A DNA stretch of 64,000 nucleotides from NCBI RefSeq assembly GCF_036208045.1, contig NZ_CP121472.1, positions 4,599,531 to 4,663,530 on the forward strand, read 5' to 3'. The notes under the pieces are model-generated. The model saw nothing but the letters and a program-made list of their open reading frames with translations. It ran no database searches and was not told the origin of the DNA. A program made the position numbers and the translations under genes. Positions 1 through 9,153 of the stretch are shown here, piece after piece (the first letter of the stretch is position 1; the number at the start of each line of letters is the position of its first letter). The stretch is from Thiorhodovibrio winogradskyi. GTDB taxonomy: Bacteria > Pseudomonadota > Gammaproteobacteria > Chromatiales > Chromatiaceae.

Positions 1-379
1 ATTGCGCTTGGCCATGCGTCTTTTTCCCCACCGGTATTCACGACAGGATCTGCGTGAAGCACCATCCCGCATTTTAGACGCCTTGGGCATGGCGGAACAC
101 ATGAAGGCACGCCCTGATGAAATCTCTACAGGTCAAAAGCAGCGCGTAGCCATTGCACGTGCCCTGATCAATCGTCCTAACACCATTTTGGCTGATGAGC
201 CAACGGCATCACTCGACAGAGACACGGCACAGATCGTGATTGATCTTCTGCGGGAAAGGGCAAAAAAAGAGAACGCCCTGGTGCTGATTGTCAGCCACGA
301 TCAACGGCTGTTCACAACTGCTGATCGTGTAATAAGAATGGTGGATGGAAGCATCCTGGCTCAGGACAGCGATACATGA
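1..379 (+). CDS. ABC transporter ATP-binding protein, C-terminal part (cut by window start)
   Basis: This is the C-terminal half of an ABC ATPase that would energise a lipid or lipoprotein exporter. The visible parts are the signature motif STGQKQRVAIARAL, a Walker B segment ending in [11 protein letters not shown], and the H-loop histidine in VLIVSHD. The Walker A loop lies upstream of the window, so the reading frame enters from the left and the first in-window codons are not a start. The family resemblance is to LolD/MacB/DevA ATPases (established family knowledge). It is followed on the same strand by an acyltransferase and a sphingoid-base reductase, which suggests (inference) that the transporter moves a lipid made by those enzymes. 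Confidence 0.85.
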   Translation, partial: LRLAMRLFPHRYSRQDLREAPSRILDALGMAEHMKARPDEISTGQKQRVAIARALINRPNTILADEPTASLDRDTAQIVIDLLRERAKKENALVLIVSHDQRLFTTADRVIRMVDGSILAQDSDT

Positions 380-474
380 GTCCTTGGTCTATCGCTTAAT
401 CATGTTTATTATCCACACTTTGCCCCCTACTGTGGTCATTTACCAATCATCTTCCCACCGAGTTCTCCAAGATC

Positions 475-1194
475 ATGATTTTAAAGAACGGCAAGGACCG
501 AACATACCACTTTTTCCGTTGGGTTTTTGACAGCCGACGCCGAACGGACGCGCTCTACCATGCCGTTTATCTGCCAGTGCGGTTGCTATTCGGCCTAATA
601 GTTAGAGGCGCCGAAAACCTTCCATCGACAGGCCCGGCAATCTTTGCTTTCAATCATGGATCGCATTATGACGGTTTCTTCATGATGTTTGCCTTATACC
701 GGTTTCGACCATATCCACGCGCTCTACCGGTTTATTGGCATGGCATGTTGAGCATGCCGGTGATCAGCAGTTTTCTGCGCGCCCACGGTGGATTTTCAAT
801 TTCGCACGACGCATCACAAGCGCAAACGCGAACAGGGGAAGTCATTGCCATGCGCAACGCCCTGGAGAGTGGCATCCCGATCTTAATGGCGCCTGAGGGG
901 AAACGAAATAGTCGGCTGGGAAGGTTTCAACAAGGGGCGGCGATGCTTTCACTTAACACCGGCTGTCCGATCGTTCCCTGCTCATTGCGCGGTGTTAACA
1001 AGCTTTATGATCAACTGCCATTCCCAAATCGCATCTGCGGACGGGTTGAAGTCTGTTTTCATCCGCCTATCATCCCCAGCGGACCCGTAACCGAACAGCC
1101 TGACATGCTCACCGTGAAATCCCTGACCCAATCGCTTTGGAAAGTGATCGCTTCGGGAATAGATTATCCCGTGGCGACTGAACTGATGGATTAA
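475..1194 (+). CDS. 1-acyl-glycerol-3-phosphate acyltransferase family protein (PlsC-like)
   Basis: The 239-residue protein carries the acyltransferase catalytic block NHGSHYD at about residues 60-66 (NHxxxxD) and a substrate-binding block EGKRN at 141-145, followed by a glycine-rich stretch (GRFQQGAAML). These are hallmarks of the PlsC/LPLAT family, which transfers acyl chains from acyl-CoA or acyl-ACP to a hydroxyl group at the membrane. The usual substrate is lysophosphatidic acid. Its position between an ABC ATPase and a ketosphinganine-reductase-like gene leaves open an acyltransfer step on a sphingoid or other unusual lipid (inference). The ATG at 475 is 9 codons upstream of the conserved region. 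Confidence 0.85.
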   Translation: MILKNGKDRTYHFFRWVFDSRRRTDALYHAVYLPVRLLFGLIVRGAENLPSTGPAIFAFNHGSHYDGFFMMFALYRFRPYPRALPVYWHGMLSMPVISSFLRAHGGFSISHDASQAQTRTGEVIAMRNALESGIPILMAPEGKRNSRLGRFQQGAAMLSLNTGCPIVPCSLRGVNKLYDQLPFPNRICGRVEVCFHPPIIPSGPVTEQPDMLTVKSLTQSLWKVIASGIDYPVATELMD

Positions 1195-1203
1195 ATCCTG
1201 GCT

Positions 1204-2115
1204 GTGACTGCCCCTCACGCATTCATCACTGGTGGCTCCAGTGGCATCGGACTTGCTGTCGCCAAGCGGTTGGCACTCAAAGGCTGGCGCTTATCCCTTC
1301 TGGCGAGGGATGAGCACAAGCTCGAGCAGGCAAAAAACGCCCTAGCACTCTTGCGATATCGCCGCGGGCAGTGCAGCTCAATTAGCGAGCAAATAGGCGC
1401 AGAGCCGTCGGTCCCAATTGATATATTAACACTCAGCGCCGACCTGACCGACCCCGCACAAACGGTCAATGCGGCGCGGCATGCTATTGCCACCATGGGT
1501 GCACCCCAACTACTGGTTAACTGTGCTGGGATGGCCCGTCCTGGTCATTTTATCGAAATGCCCCTCGACATCCATCGACGCACAATGGATGTTAACTACT
1601 TTGGCACACTCACAATGATTCGGGCGCTCGCACCCGCCATGATTGACATGGGTGGGGGAAAAATTGTTTTAATATCCTCAGGCGCCGGACTTGTTGGCAT
1701 TTTTGGGTACTCAGCCTACAGTCCAACAAAGTTCGCGGTACGCGGACTTGCGGAAGTGCTGCGCGCGGAACTCAAACCCTTGGGCATCAGGGTGTTTGTT
1801 GTCTATCCACCCGATACTGACACACCCCAACTCGCTGAGGAAAACAGGTACAAGCCCCCCGAGACGCGCGCCATCACCGGTTCGGCGACAACACGCAGTG
1901 CCGAGATGGTCGCTGCAGCCATCCTGTCAGGCATCAACAAAAACCGTTTCCTGATCGCCCCAGGATGGGAAATGGCGCTACTCGCCCGACTACACAGTCT
2001 TCTTGGCCCGGTCATTCATCGTTATGTCGATTCAGTTATCCGCCACAAGCGCGCGCTGCAAGCCAAACAAACCACGTTATTAGGTATCTTCAATGTCCGG
2101 CGGCGTAGGCCTTGA
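1204..2115 (+). CDS. 3-ketodihydrosphingosine reductase-like short-chain dehydrogenase
   Basis: The 303-residue SDR protein starts at a GTG nine bases after the acyltransferase stop, so the two are probably cotranscribed. It has the NADP-binding motif TGGSSGIG (9-16), NCAG (106-109), and the catalytic Ser near 158, Tyr172 and Lys176. The diagnostic block YPPDTDTP at 201-208, followed by AEENR.KP.ETR, is characteristic of eukaryotic 3-ketodihydrosphingosine reductases (KDSR/TSC10 family). That enzyme reduces 3-ketosphinganine to sphinganine with NADPH. The reaction is inferred from the family; no serine palmitoyltransferase lies inside the window. A C-terminal amphipathic or hydrophobic stretch (LLARLHSLLGPVIHRYV) could be membrane-associated, as in KDSR. 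A generic SDR function is the alternative. Confidence 0.82.
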   Translation: MTAPHAFITGGSSGIGLAVAKRLALKGWRLSLLARDEHKLEQAKNALALLRYRRGQCSSISEQIGAEPSVPIDILTLSADLTDPAQTVNAARHAIATMGAPQLLVNCAGMARPGHFIEMPLDIHRRTMDVNYFGTLTMIRALAPAMIDMGGGKIVLISSGAGLVGIFGYSAYSPTKFAVRGLAEVLRAELKPLGIRVFVVYPPDTDTPQLAEENRYKPPETRAITGSATTRSAEMVAAAILSGINKNRFLIAPGWEMALLARLHSLLGPVIHRYVDSVIRHKRALQAKQTTLLGIFNVRRRRP

Positions 2116-2271
2116 TCATTACCCAGGCCGTCAAATCCGCCGCTTAAGTAGGCACGTCATCCTAGCCTATCAAACCAAAGCTGGAAGCCCTGATTAGGTT
2201 ACGTGTGAATTCCTTTGGCCCTGTTTATGATCAAGATCGGCAGGGTAATGCTTTAAAGTGTTGTGAGCCAT
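2116..2271. other. convergent intergenic spacer
   Basis: This spacer separates the plus-strand lipid genes from the minus-strand kinase gene. I see no gene in it and no strong T-tailed hairpin. Confidence 0.5.
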
Positions 2272-3783
2272 TCAACCACAAATAACCCTCGCCAATCCTC
2301 TTTTGACCTCCATTTGGATGGGCGCATAGTCGACCCGCTCTCCGTCCACCGCTAAAATACCCCGACTGGTTAAGGGTTCCAAGCGAAAACAACTTACTTT
2401 ATAATACTCGACTCTCGGTAAAAAAACATGCTCCCCGTGAGCAGATTTCAAAAATGCCAACAGTAAATTTAATTTAGAAATTCCTCTCCGCACCAAGATG
2501 ACATCCAGATTGCCATCCGCCAAATGAGCGAAGGGTGCCGCGAGTATATCGTGAGACGCGTACGGAATATTCATTGCCCAGAATAACACAAAGTCATCTT
2601 CAATTAAATGCCATTCGTTCTGGGACGATTGAATAAGCTTTCGCGATGATGGGTTTTCCGACCTATTTTCATAACCTCCAGGTTGCAAATAAGATGAGCG
2701 TTTAGCGAATCGTTCACATGTTCCAGCCACGGTTAATTCATCTATTACCGGGATATAGGAAAACCTCGCGGCATAATGCCGCAATTGCCAAATTCGCAGC
2801 AAGGCATAAATATCCATTCGCAAAGACCCTAAATTTCTCAAGCGTTCTGATTCAATATCTACGTCGCTAATAATTGCCCACCCAAGGGACAAGAAACTAT
2901 AATAAGACTGTTCATTTTGCTGGACCAGCGCAAGATCCAGAGGTCGTTGTTTTCCTTTGGCAATCAAAAAGGCGGCACTCACCGCATCGTAGGGTTCACC
3001 GGCTATTTCCAACAGGGTTTTAGCCAAACCAGATCCGGTTCCAGCGGGAATGACTCCGATTGGCTTGAGAATCGCTTGTTGCCAGTCGGTCCGGCTCATT
3101 AGACCATTAATGGCCTCGTGCATACTGCCATCTCCTCCGACCAGGACAATTTCATCGATTGCCGATAAATCAATTTGACTCAATGTGAGTTGAATCTGGC
3201 CGGCATGACCGGTTTCCGTCACGGAATACTCCAGATCACTATGATCAAGGATCGGCCGGATGCGAGCGAAAATTTTGCGGCCTTGCTTTTGCCCGCTCAT
3301 GGGATTAATAAAGATCTTTAAACGACGCCTACTCGGAGCACTTTGGTATTCTCTAGATTTACCCTTCAGGATGTTTTGAATAGCCTTAAGCCAGCGCGAT
3401 CGCGCTTTCTCATCTGGGCAGGAAAAGTAATAGGTTTTCAGCAACCTGTGCCGTTCTTTTCTAAAACCAAACCATCGCCAACGCGTCACCAAGGGACAAG
3501 TATGAATCCGAAAACAAGACTGGGACACCGCGACCCTTTCAGTTGTTTCAACACCACGGCCATTCTCATGGGGACCCGGTTTAAAGGTCGGTGGACATAC
3601 CGAGTTATCGGCGATAACTCCGATGACCGAAGCGAAATCGACCGGTATTATTTTTGCGGATTCTGGCAAAACAATACAATCTTCGGTTAAATAGCCAAGC
3701 GCATAGCCCTCCGTTGGTTCTGATAAATACCTTGAGAATTCGACCATGCGAATCATTTCCGAAAATTGTGGGTGATCCTTCAT
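2272..3783 (-). CDS. eukaryote-like sphingosine kinase / diacylglycerol kinase-family protein
   Basis: The 503-residue lipid kinase has the DAGK-catalytic motifs in order: IFINPMSG near 157-164, the nucleotide-binding GGDG at 216-219, and PIGVIPAGTGSGLAK at 241-255. It then has features that separate eukaryotic sphingosine kinases from bacterial YegS/DgkB enzymes: PLDLALV at 281-287, a SFLSLGWAIISDVDIESE segment at about 296-313, an R..GS.R..IYAL run, and the C-terminal VDGERV. The N-terminal 140 residues end in a stretch (YYFSCPDEKARSRWLKAIQ) resembling the end of a PH domain, as in plant-type kinases. It should phosphorylate a sphingoid base or ceramide with ATP at the membrane. The adjacent ketosphinganine-reductase-like gene supports this. 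The exact lipid substrate is unproven. Confidence 0.82.
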   Translation of the reverse strand: MKDHPQFSEMIRMVEFSRYLSEPTEGYALGYLTEDCIVLPESAKIIPVDFASVIGVIADNSVCPPTFKPGPHENGRGVETTERVAVSQSCFRIHTCPLVTRWRWFGFRKERHRLLKTYYFSCPDEKARSRWLKAIQNILKGKSREYQSAPSRRRLKIFINPMSGQKQGRKIFARIRPILDHSDLEYSVTETGHAGQIQLTLSQIDLSAIDEIVLVGGDGSMHEAINGLMSRTDWQQAILKPIGVIPAGTGSGLAKTLLEIAGEPYDAVSAAFLIAKGKQRPLDLALVQQNEQSYYSFLSLGWAIISDVDIESERLRNLGSLRMDIYALLRIWQLRHYAARFSYIPVIDELTVAGTCERFAKRSSYLQPGGYENRSENPSSRKLIQSSQNEWHLIEDDFVLFWAMNIPYASHDILAAPFAHLADGNLDVILVRRGISKLNLLLAFLKSAHGEHVFLPRVEYYKVSCFRLEPLTSRGILAVDGERVDYAPIQMEVKRGLARVICG

Positions 3784-3992
3784 GGTTTTTTTTCAACAAT
3801 CCAAACAATTTAGGACAGCATTGTGAAAGCTCCCAGGTATAGCGTGGAATAAGCGATAACGGAAAAACCCCATCGACCTGCCCCTACAATTTATTAAATG
3901 CCCAGACTATACGCAAATCCAAATATTCTGAAATAAGCCACTCTAGATTATAAGCCGACCAATTCACATCAGAGAACATCCAGCGCAAGCCA
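3784..3992. promoter_or_regulatory. divergent intergenic region between lipid-kinase and CarS-like genes
   Basis: About 200 AT-rich bases lie between two divergent genes, so promoters for both must lie here or nearby. I cannot assign -35/-10 boxes with confidence. Confidence 0.4.
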
Positions 3993-4559
3993 ATGCCACC
4001 GCAAATATCACAACTCTTGCCGCAACTTTTCCAGGATACCTCGAATATTTTTTGGTTAATGTGTCCATTATTAATGGCTGGCATTCTCGAAGCTCTTCTT
4101 TGGAAAACCACCCTTTTTGAACCCTTAAACATTCCCATCAACCAGTTCTTATTTGGCACAAACAAAAGATGGCGGGGGTTGGTCAGCCTACCGCTAACTC
4201 ATGCGGCAAGTGTTTTTTTATTCCAACATATGGAGCCAATGTTAATCAAAGACCCACCACAAAACTGGGTTCTTTTATCATCTTTTAACTGGCTAGAATA
4301 TGGATTGTTAGTTGGATTTGTGTTCAACTTATCGGAACTACCGAATTCTTACTTTAAACGACGATTAAAAATTCCCTCTGGTGACGAAAAAAGTATCCCA
4401 TTCTTCCTTGCGGACAACATGGACTCGACCTATGGTACTTTATTATTATGGTATTTTTACTTTCAATTGCCATTGCATCTCATTTTAACGGGCTTAATCG
4501 TCACCCCCTTATTATTTATGACCGGAACTTGGATTAGGAAAAAATTGCGCTTGAAATGA
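3993..4559 (+). CDS. CDP-archaeol synthase-like integral membrane protein (CarS/DUF46 family)
   Basis: The 188-residue protein has about five hydrophobic segments. It carries the family blocks NKRWRG at 57-62, LPNSYFKRRLKIPSG at 116-130 and DNMDS at 141-145, which match the pattern of CarS (KTWRG, SFxKRRxGxxxG, DQxDx). CarS is a CTP-dependent cytidylyltransferase in the CDP-alcohol lipid pathway, best known for archaeal CDP-archaeol. Bacterial homologues exist, with mostly unknown substrates. Its divergent arrangement with a sphingosine-kinase-like gene suggests it activates a phosphorylated lipid with CTP (inference). The sequence is AT-rich compared with the main part of the window. Confidence 0.7.
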   Translation: MPPQISQLLPQLFQDTSNIFWLMCPLLMAGILEALLWKTTLFEPLNIPINQFLFGTNKRWRGLVSLPLTHAASVFLFQHMEPMLIKDPPQNWVLLSSFNWLEYGLLVGFVFNLSELPNSYFKRRLKIPSGDEKSIPFFLADNMDSTYGTLLLWYFYFQLPLHLILTGLIVTPLLFMTGTWIRKKLRLK

Positions 4560-4772
4560 CTCCTCGAATTTCTTATTGTGCTCTAATACCAAAAACAGGA
4601 AAATCCCGGCCAAGTTGCTAATCTAGATGAGCCACTAAAGCCAGTTCAGCGTCAGGGTGAAAACTCTGGGAGTTCAAAGCAACACCGTCATTCCTAACCG
4701 GATGGTGGCGGCACCTCGCTCAAACAATCAGTCTAGTGGGGCACGCTGCGTTATATTGTTCTAATTAGAATT

Positions 4773-6260
4773 CTACTGATTATAAGTACGCCGGTAATAT
4801 CCACGATAGGGCACATATTTTTCCTTGATCAACAGCTTCAATCGTGCAAGGCGGGAACCTGTCGCCAGACTGTCAAGTTGGCGCGTAACATAATATGGCA
4901 GGTTATTCTCGATATCGGCCACATAGTCACAGGGTGGCAGCGTAATCGACTGGTAACGACGCGCGGCAACGCATATTCGCTCTGGGCTATCAACCAGAAT
5001 CAGACCGTAAAATGATGCGTCTTGCACGAAAATCAGGTGTTCAGGCGGACTGAGGAGAACACGTTCGCCTTCTGGCATCGCTGTAAGATCGGTGGAGATA
5101 TCACCCAACCGGTCAAAAATAGTAAGATTAGCCGGTAGATCTAGAGAATTGACAACAGTGTAAATGGTAAGCCGAATGGAAAATAGTAGAACCCAGGTCG
5201 CGATACAAGTCGCGAACAATATGTCTCGTCCTATCCCGGCCGTCGCCAATTGATTCTGCACAAGTACGAGGAGCAGACCAAGAAGCACGAATAGAGGGCT
5301 TGCTGATTGCGCATACACATATTGCCCGGAGGCTAGGTACAAGACGAGAAGAACCAGGAAAACATAACTGGTGCATACTAATATCTGGATGCGTGAGTTC
5401 AGTTCCAAACGTGATAGTAGGATACCAAGCAAGGTCAGCGGAAGAAGCGCGACGAAACCCACAACAAAGAAAAGCGAGGCGGATTGATTTCCCTCCCCAA
5501 TCCGCTGTAACAGTGAGCTGAAGGAGAAAATGAAGCGAAACTGATCTAGCGTCACCGGCGACGCGAACAAATAAAAGACGATAGTCAGACTAAAACTGCT
5601 AACAAACACGGTCATGCGGCGAAGGTTAAAATCAATCCAAGGGTACCTCGTGTCAGTCGGGAGCAAGAACAGACCCGCAAGAACCAGAAATCTTGGGCTG
5701 GCAAGGACTGCTAGCGAGAAGAGCGCTCCGGACAGACCGAGACGAAGTGTCGATTGACTTGCGTTGTTACGAGTTGTAATCCAATAGTAAAAGCTGCCGA
5801 CGCAAAAGGCTGTGCTGAGGGTTTCCGGACGTGGAATAAACAGATGAGCCGCCACGCCATCGGCAAGAATGAAAAACATTGTTCCCAACATGCCCGGCGG
5901 AATATTTTCATACTGCGCACTGTTGTTACCATGGACTTCACAATGCCCCTTGGCATGATGTCGGCCGATATGATAGAAGCCAATGACCACGCACAATCCG
6001 CAAAACAATACAACGGCATTACCAAAAACTAAAAAAAATGACTCGCTCCCACCAAGGCGGAAATAGAGCCCAAGAACATCCCAAAGCAGCGGGGTGTGAT
6101 GCTCGAAGAAATCCTCGAAAGGAATCAATTCCCCCTTCTCAATGAGCCAAGCAACGTGCAGGTGCCAGATCCCATCGTACGATGGATCCTGTAAACTGAT
6201 GATCAGTAGCCAGGTGACAACCAATGCCCAATAAAGCCTTGCTAGATTTTTATTAGACAT
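4773..6260 (-). CDS. multispanning membrane protein, GT39/ArnT-like putative glycosyltransferase
   Basis: The 495-residue protein has roughly ten hydrophobic segments and a soluble C-terminal tail of about 120 residues. Near the N terminus, an acidic loop between the first two membrane segments (YDGIWHLHVAWLIEKGE, then EDFFEHHTPLL) resembles the catalytic first periplasmic loop of polyprenyl-phosphate-dependent glycosyltransferases (PMT/ArnT class). It is the last gene of a minus-strand set with a GtrA-like flippase and a UGM-like flavoenzyme, a common arrangement in polysaccharide decoration loci. The sugar donor and acceptor are unknown. I rate the fold as likely and the enzyme activity as probable. 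Confidence 0.6.
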   Translation of the reverse strand: MSNKNLARLYWALVVTWLLIISLQDPSYDGIWHLHVAWLIEKGELIPFEDFFEHHTPLLWDVLGLYFRLGGSESFFLVFGNAVVLFCGLCVVIGFYHIGRHHAKGHCEVHGNNSAQYENIPPGMLGTMFFILADGVAAHLFIPRPETLSTAFCVGSFYYWITTRNNASQSTLRLGLSGALFSLAVLASPRFLVLAGLFLLPTDTRYPWIDFNLRRMTVFVSSFSLTIVFYLFASPVTLDQFRFIFSFSSLLQRIGEGNQSASLFFVVGFVALLPLTLLGILLSRLELNSRIQILVCTSYVFLVLLVLYLASGQYVYAQSASPLFVLLGLLLVLVQNQLATAGIGRDILFATCIATWVLLFSIRLTIYTVVNSLDLPANLTIFDRLGDISTDLTAMPEGERVLLSPPEHLIFVQDASFYGLILVDSPERICVAARRYQSITLPPCDYVADIENNLPYYVTRQLDSLATGSRLARLKLLIKEKYVPYRGYYRRTYNQ

Positions 6261-6296
6261 GTAAGTATCTTCAGCTGTTGGCAGTCCAATTGCCTG

Positions 6297-7907
6297 TCAC
6301 TGTGGTCTGACGGACTCATGGTATCGCTGCTCGGTGTTAACTGACCAAATGTTTGATTTCTCTTTTATTCCGGCCAGAATATTGTCAACTGCGGTCATAG
6401 CCGCCAGCATCGAATGGTCCTGATTATTGTATCTGTGCATACCATTGCGGCCTATCAGAAACAAATTCTCAATTGGGTCAAGGTAATCACGGATCTCAGA
6501 AAAATTGTCAAAGGTGCCGAAATAAGCAGGATAAGCCTTGGGTACACGGATTACAGTATAATCAAGAAGATCATTTTCATCCGCCATCCCTAAGGTGCTT
6601 AGTTCAGAGATTGCAAGCTTGGCCATCTCATCGTCCGGCAACCGCCAAATCCTATCGTCCTCGTTGGCGAAATATTCCAAGCCGAGCCACAAATGATTCC
6701 GGTCCGCGACCAAATATGGACTCCAATTGTTGAAGATTTGTATCCGCCCGACCTTGACCTCTGGCTCCTGGATATAAATCCAGTTATCACGAATCCATTC
6801 CCCTTCTGTGTTTACCAAGCGGTTAGTCGACGCTTTCACAGGCCGAAGCAACAAGCCTACCGTAATGAAATCACGGTAAAGAAGCCCATTCGCAATTGTT
6901 TTTATCTGTTCAGGTGGTGGGGGATGAATTTGCTCAATGAGTTGTTTTACCGGCAAAGTCGAGATAAACCAATCCCCAGTCATTATGCGCCTGGTTCCGG
7001 TTGGCCCAATAACCGTGATGGATGAAATTTTACCAGAGGGAATTTGGTGCAGCTCCGCGACGGAGGTACGCAAATGAATCTCTCCGCCCATTTTTTCGAC
7101 AAGTTCAGCGACTCGTTCCCAAAGTTGGCCCGGGCCAAGTTTGGGATACAGAAATCGCTCGATCAGGCTGGTTTCGATTTCTCTTCCCGGCTGTGTCTTG
7201 CTCTTAGGCATCAGACTGCGGACAGCGTGACTGAGGAGATTGAATATCGAAACACCCTTAATTCTTTGAGCCCCCCAATCTGGAGAAATCTGGCGGCACG
7301 AAACACCCCAGACTTTCTCAGTGTAATCGCGAAAAAAACTCTCATACAATGGCCAACCAAAACGATTGACCAAAAAATCCTCAAGCGTTCGCTCCGGCAT
7401 GATCGGGAAAATTTTTTTTTCAATATAACCAAAAAGTATGGTGACCGCGGTGGTGAACCCAAATTGCCGCAGCGCCTTGAATGATGGACGAAGCGGATAA
7501 TCAAATAGATGACCACGAAACAGAATGCGGGATAACCGGGATCGAACCAGCATGACCAAGTCGGTTGTTTCCGGATCTGGCCCCACGGGATCTATTTGCA
7601 ATGCCCCATGAGAGACTTGACTGCGATCCGCTTGATTCAATTTCTCAAGAGAGGAAACCCCCTGTATTGGGAGTATACCCAGCCACCAGTCAAGCACGCG
7701 CTGAGATTTGGAAAAAAATCGATGTCCGCCAATATCAATACGATTTCCCTTATAAACCACAGTGCGTGATATACCCCCAAGGCATTCACCAGCCTCAAAA
7801 AGCACAGGCTTGATGTTGGATCGGCTCGCCAACTCATACGCCGCAGTCAGGCCGGCGGGACCACCGCCGATAATGATGGCGATTTGTTGTGACCCGGTAT
7901 TAGACAT
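6297..7907 (-). CDS. FAD/NAD(P)-dependent oxidoreductase, UDP-galactopyranose-mutase/amine-oxidase-like
   Basis: The 536-residue flavoprotein begins with a Rossmann dinucleotide motif [12 protein letters not shown] (about 14-25). It continues with an acidic ribose-binding residue in LFEAGE and the GGISRT.....IDIGGHRFF pattern typical of UDP-galactopyranose mutase-like and protoporphyrinogen-oxidase-like proteins. The C terminus keeps the FAD-closing segment [18 protein letters not shown]. Family members of this size occur beside GtrA and glycosyltransferase genes. It likely acts on a nucleotide or lipid-linked sugar in the cytoplasm, but the substrate is not predictable from sequence. The start ATG is 62 bases after the stop of the upstream GtrA gene, which supports one operon. 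Confidence 0.72.
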   Translation of the reverse strand: MSNTGSQQIAIIIGGGPAGLTAAYELASRSNIKPVLFEAGECLGGISRTVVYKGNRIDIGGHRFFSKSQRVLDWWLGILPIQGVSSLEKLNQADRSQVSHGALQIDPVGPDPETTDLVMLVRSRLSRILFRGHLFDYPLRPSFKALRQFGFTTAVTILFGYIEKKIFPIMPERTLEDFLVNRFGWPLYESFFRDYTEKVWGVSCRQISPDWGAQRIKGVSIFNLLSHAVRSLMPKSKTQPGREIETSLIERFLYPKLGPGQLWERVAELVEKMGGEIHLRTSVAELHQIPSGKISSITVIGPTGTRRIMTGDWFISTLPVKQLIEQIHPPPPEQIKTIANGLLYRDFITVGLLLRPVKASTNRLVNTEGEWIRDNWIYIQEPEVKVGRIQIFNNWSPYLVADRNHLWLGLEYFANEDDRIWRLPDDEMAKLAISELSTLGMADENDLLDYTVIRVPKAYPAYFGTFDNFSEIRDYLDPIENLFLIGRNGMHRYNNQDHSMLAAMTAVDNILAGIKEKSNIWSVNTEQRYHESVRPQ

Positions 7908-7969
7908 GGTTAAAGACCCTCTCGGTTCTTAAAACTACTCTCGCGCACATGTGGGGAAAGTTTCGTGAT

Positions 7970-8482
7970 TCAATCATCAATACCAGTCGCTACTGGGGGC
8001 GCAATTACTTTCTGTCGGAAGCTAATCATCTTGTGCGCCGGATAGGAGTAAAGAGAAACCACCGCAACCGCGGCGACGTGACTCATCAACTCAACATTGT
8101 TTCTAAGTTCCCGCGGGACTGAAAACTCAGCAAAAACCGACAACAAATAGTTACGAAACAAAGTAGCAATAAGCGCGGTAACCCCTAAACCGATCATGGA
8201 GACGAAAATAAATGCGTGTATTTCATGAGCCAAAGAGCGGTTGCTTCTACTAAAAGTGTATATTCTGTTTAAATAGAAGCTGGCAAGCATTCCGATTAAA
8301 AAGGCAAAGGCTATCGATACAGGGTAGCGCCAATCTTCCCGAAACCCAAATGCGGCATAAAACACATACCCCGCTACGATATTTAGTCCAGCCGCAATGC
8401 CCGAACACTGGATGAATCGGCTAAATTCATGGACAAAGATCGCACCTCGCGCCTTGATCATCTGCTGCGTCGAGACTTTCAT
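7970..8482 (-). CDS. GtrA-like family membrane protein
   Basis: The 170-residue protein has four hydrophobic segments and the GtrA-family pattern: RFIQCSGIAAGLN near the N terminus, then a central FYLNRIYTFS motif that matches the family's N(R/K)xxTF. GtrA proteins are small membrane proteins thought to help move undecaprenyl-linked sugars across the inner membrane. It is the first gene of the minus-strand operon with the UGM-like flavoenzyme and the GT39-like protein, which fits a glycan-modification pathway. Confidence 0.8.
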   Translation of the reverse strand: MKVSTQQMIKARGAIFVHEFSRFIQCSGIAAGLNIVAGYVFYAAFGFREDWRYPVSIAFAFLIGMLASFYLNRIYTFSRSNRSLAHEIHAFIFVSMIGLGVTALIATLFRNYLLSVFAEFSVPRELRNNVELMSHVAAVAVVSLYSYPAHKMISFRQKVIAPPVATGIDD

Positions 8483-8504
8483 GAATAAATACCAATAAAC
8501 TGAG

Positions 8505-8755
8505 CCATAATCCCATTTCTACTCTGCATCCAATAGCCGATAGATCAGCAGAAAATCCGCCTCCAGTGCCTCGGGCAGGCGGATTATATAGTCGATCAGG
8601 CGGAATCACTTTTCAATCAGCGCGCACTCGTAGCCGCACTCTTACTTCAGGCAGATCAAGCGGAATTTCCAGTCTTTCAGCGTCTGCGCATCGTCGGTGA
8701 CCTTGGCACCTATCCGCGCATCTTCCCTGTACCACCAATCACCATGATGGGACAG
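8505..8755 (-). pseudogene. remnant of Rpn/PD-(D/E)XK-type gene
   Basis: Reading the minus strand in one frame gives a recognisable but stop-riddled segment: LKDWKFRLI, then a stop, ECGYE, another stop, FRLIDYIIRLPEALEADF and a stop after LLDAE. The pattern WKFRL...YERGY...FR(F/L)IDW..RLPEALE is typical of the C-terminal half of Rpn-type putative nucleases/transposases. No open frame survives, so it is dead. Confidence 0.5.
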
Positions 8756-9153
8756 TATCTCAGCAGATCCTAGGCGCTGTATACAGTCCTAGCGGTGCTG
8801 GGGCCGGAAGATATGGATAATTGTAAGGACTCAAGGTTATCCTCCAAATCCAATGAAAAAAATGCTCACGGTCGAGAGCTAAATACGACAGTAATTAAGT
8901 AAACGGAGAGTAAGCCGGGAACTTGTCCGCGTTTAGGTCAAGCTTTGTTTTCTCTGTTTCCGCCTGGTTTCATCGTGGCTTGAAAAGAATTCGAACCTGG
9001 TACCTTTAATCTGCCTATCTGCCCAGCAGCCTTCGATGATACATCTGTCATGTGCGGCGATGAAGCCGCGCGCAGCCGCGTCGCTGTCCTCAAGGGGACG
9101 TCGGGCGTAGTGTCCTCGACGGTACGACTTTCACGAATCAACCTCCTACACCG
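8756..9153. other. intergenic stretch without recognisable gene
   Basis: About 400 bases lie between the Rpn remnant and the hcp operator. Short open frames on both strands have no recognisable motif. A TTCGAA-containing segment near 8990 resembles a T-loop core but has no pairing arms. Base composition changes here from the AT-rich left end to the GC-rich remainder. Confidence 0.4.

Noticed and set aside
8980-9015. Possible tRNA, because minus-strand GGTTCGAATTC resembles a T-loop
   Set aside because: The bases around it do not form a five-base T stem, and no D or anticodon arm or acceptor stem is present.
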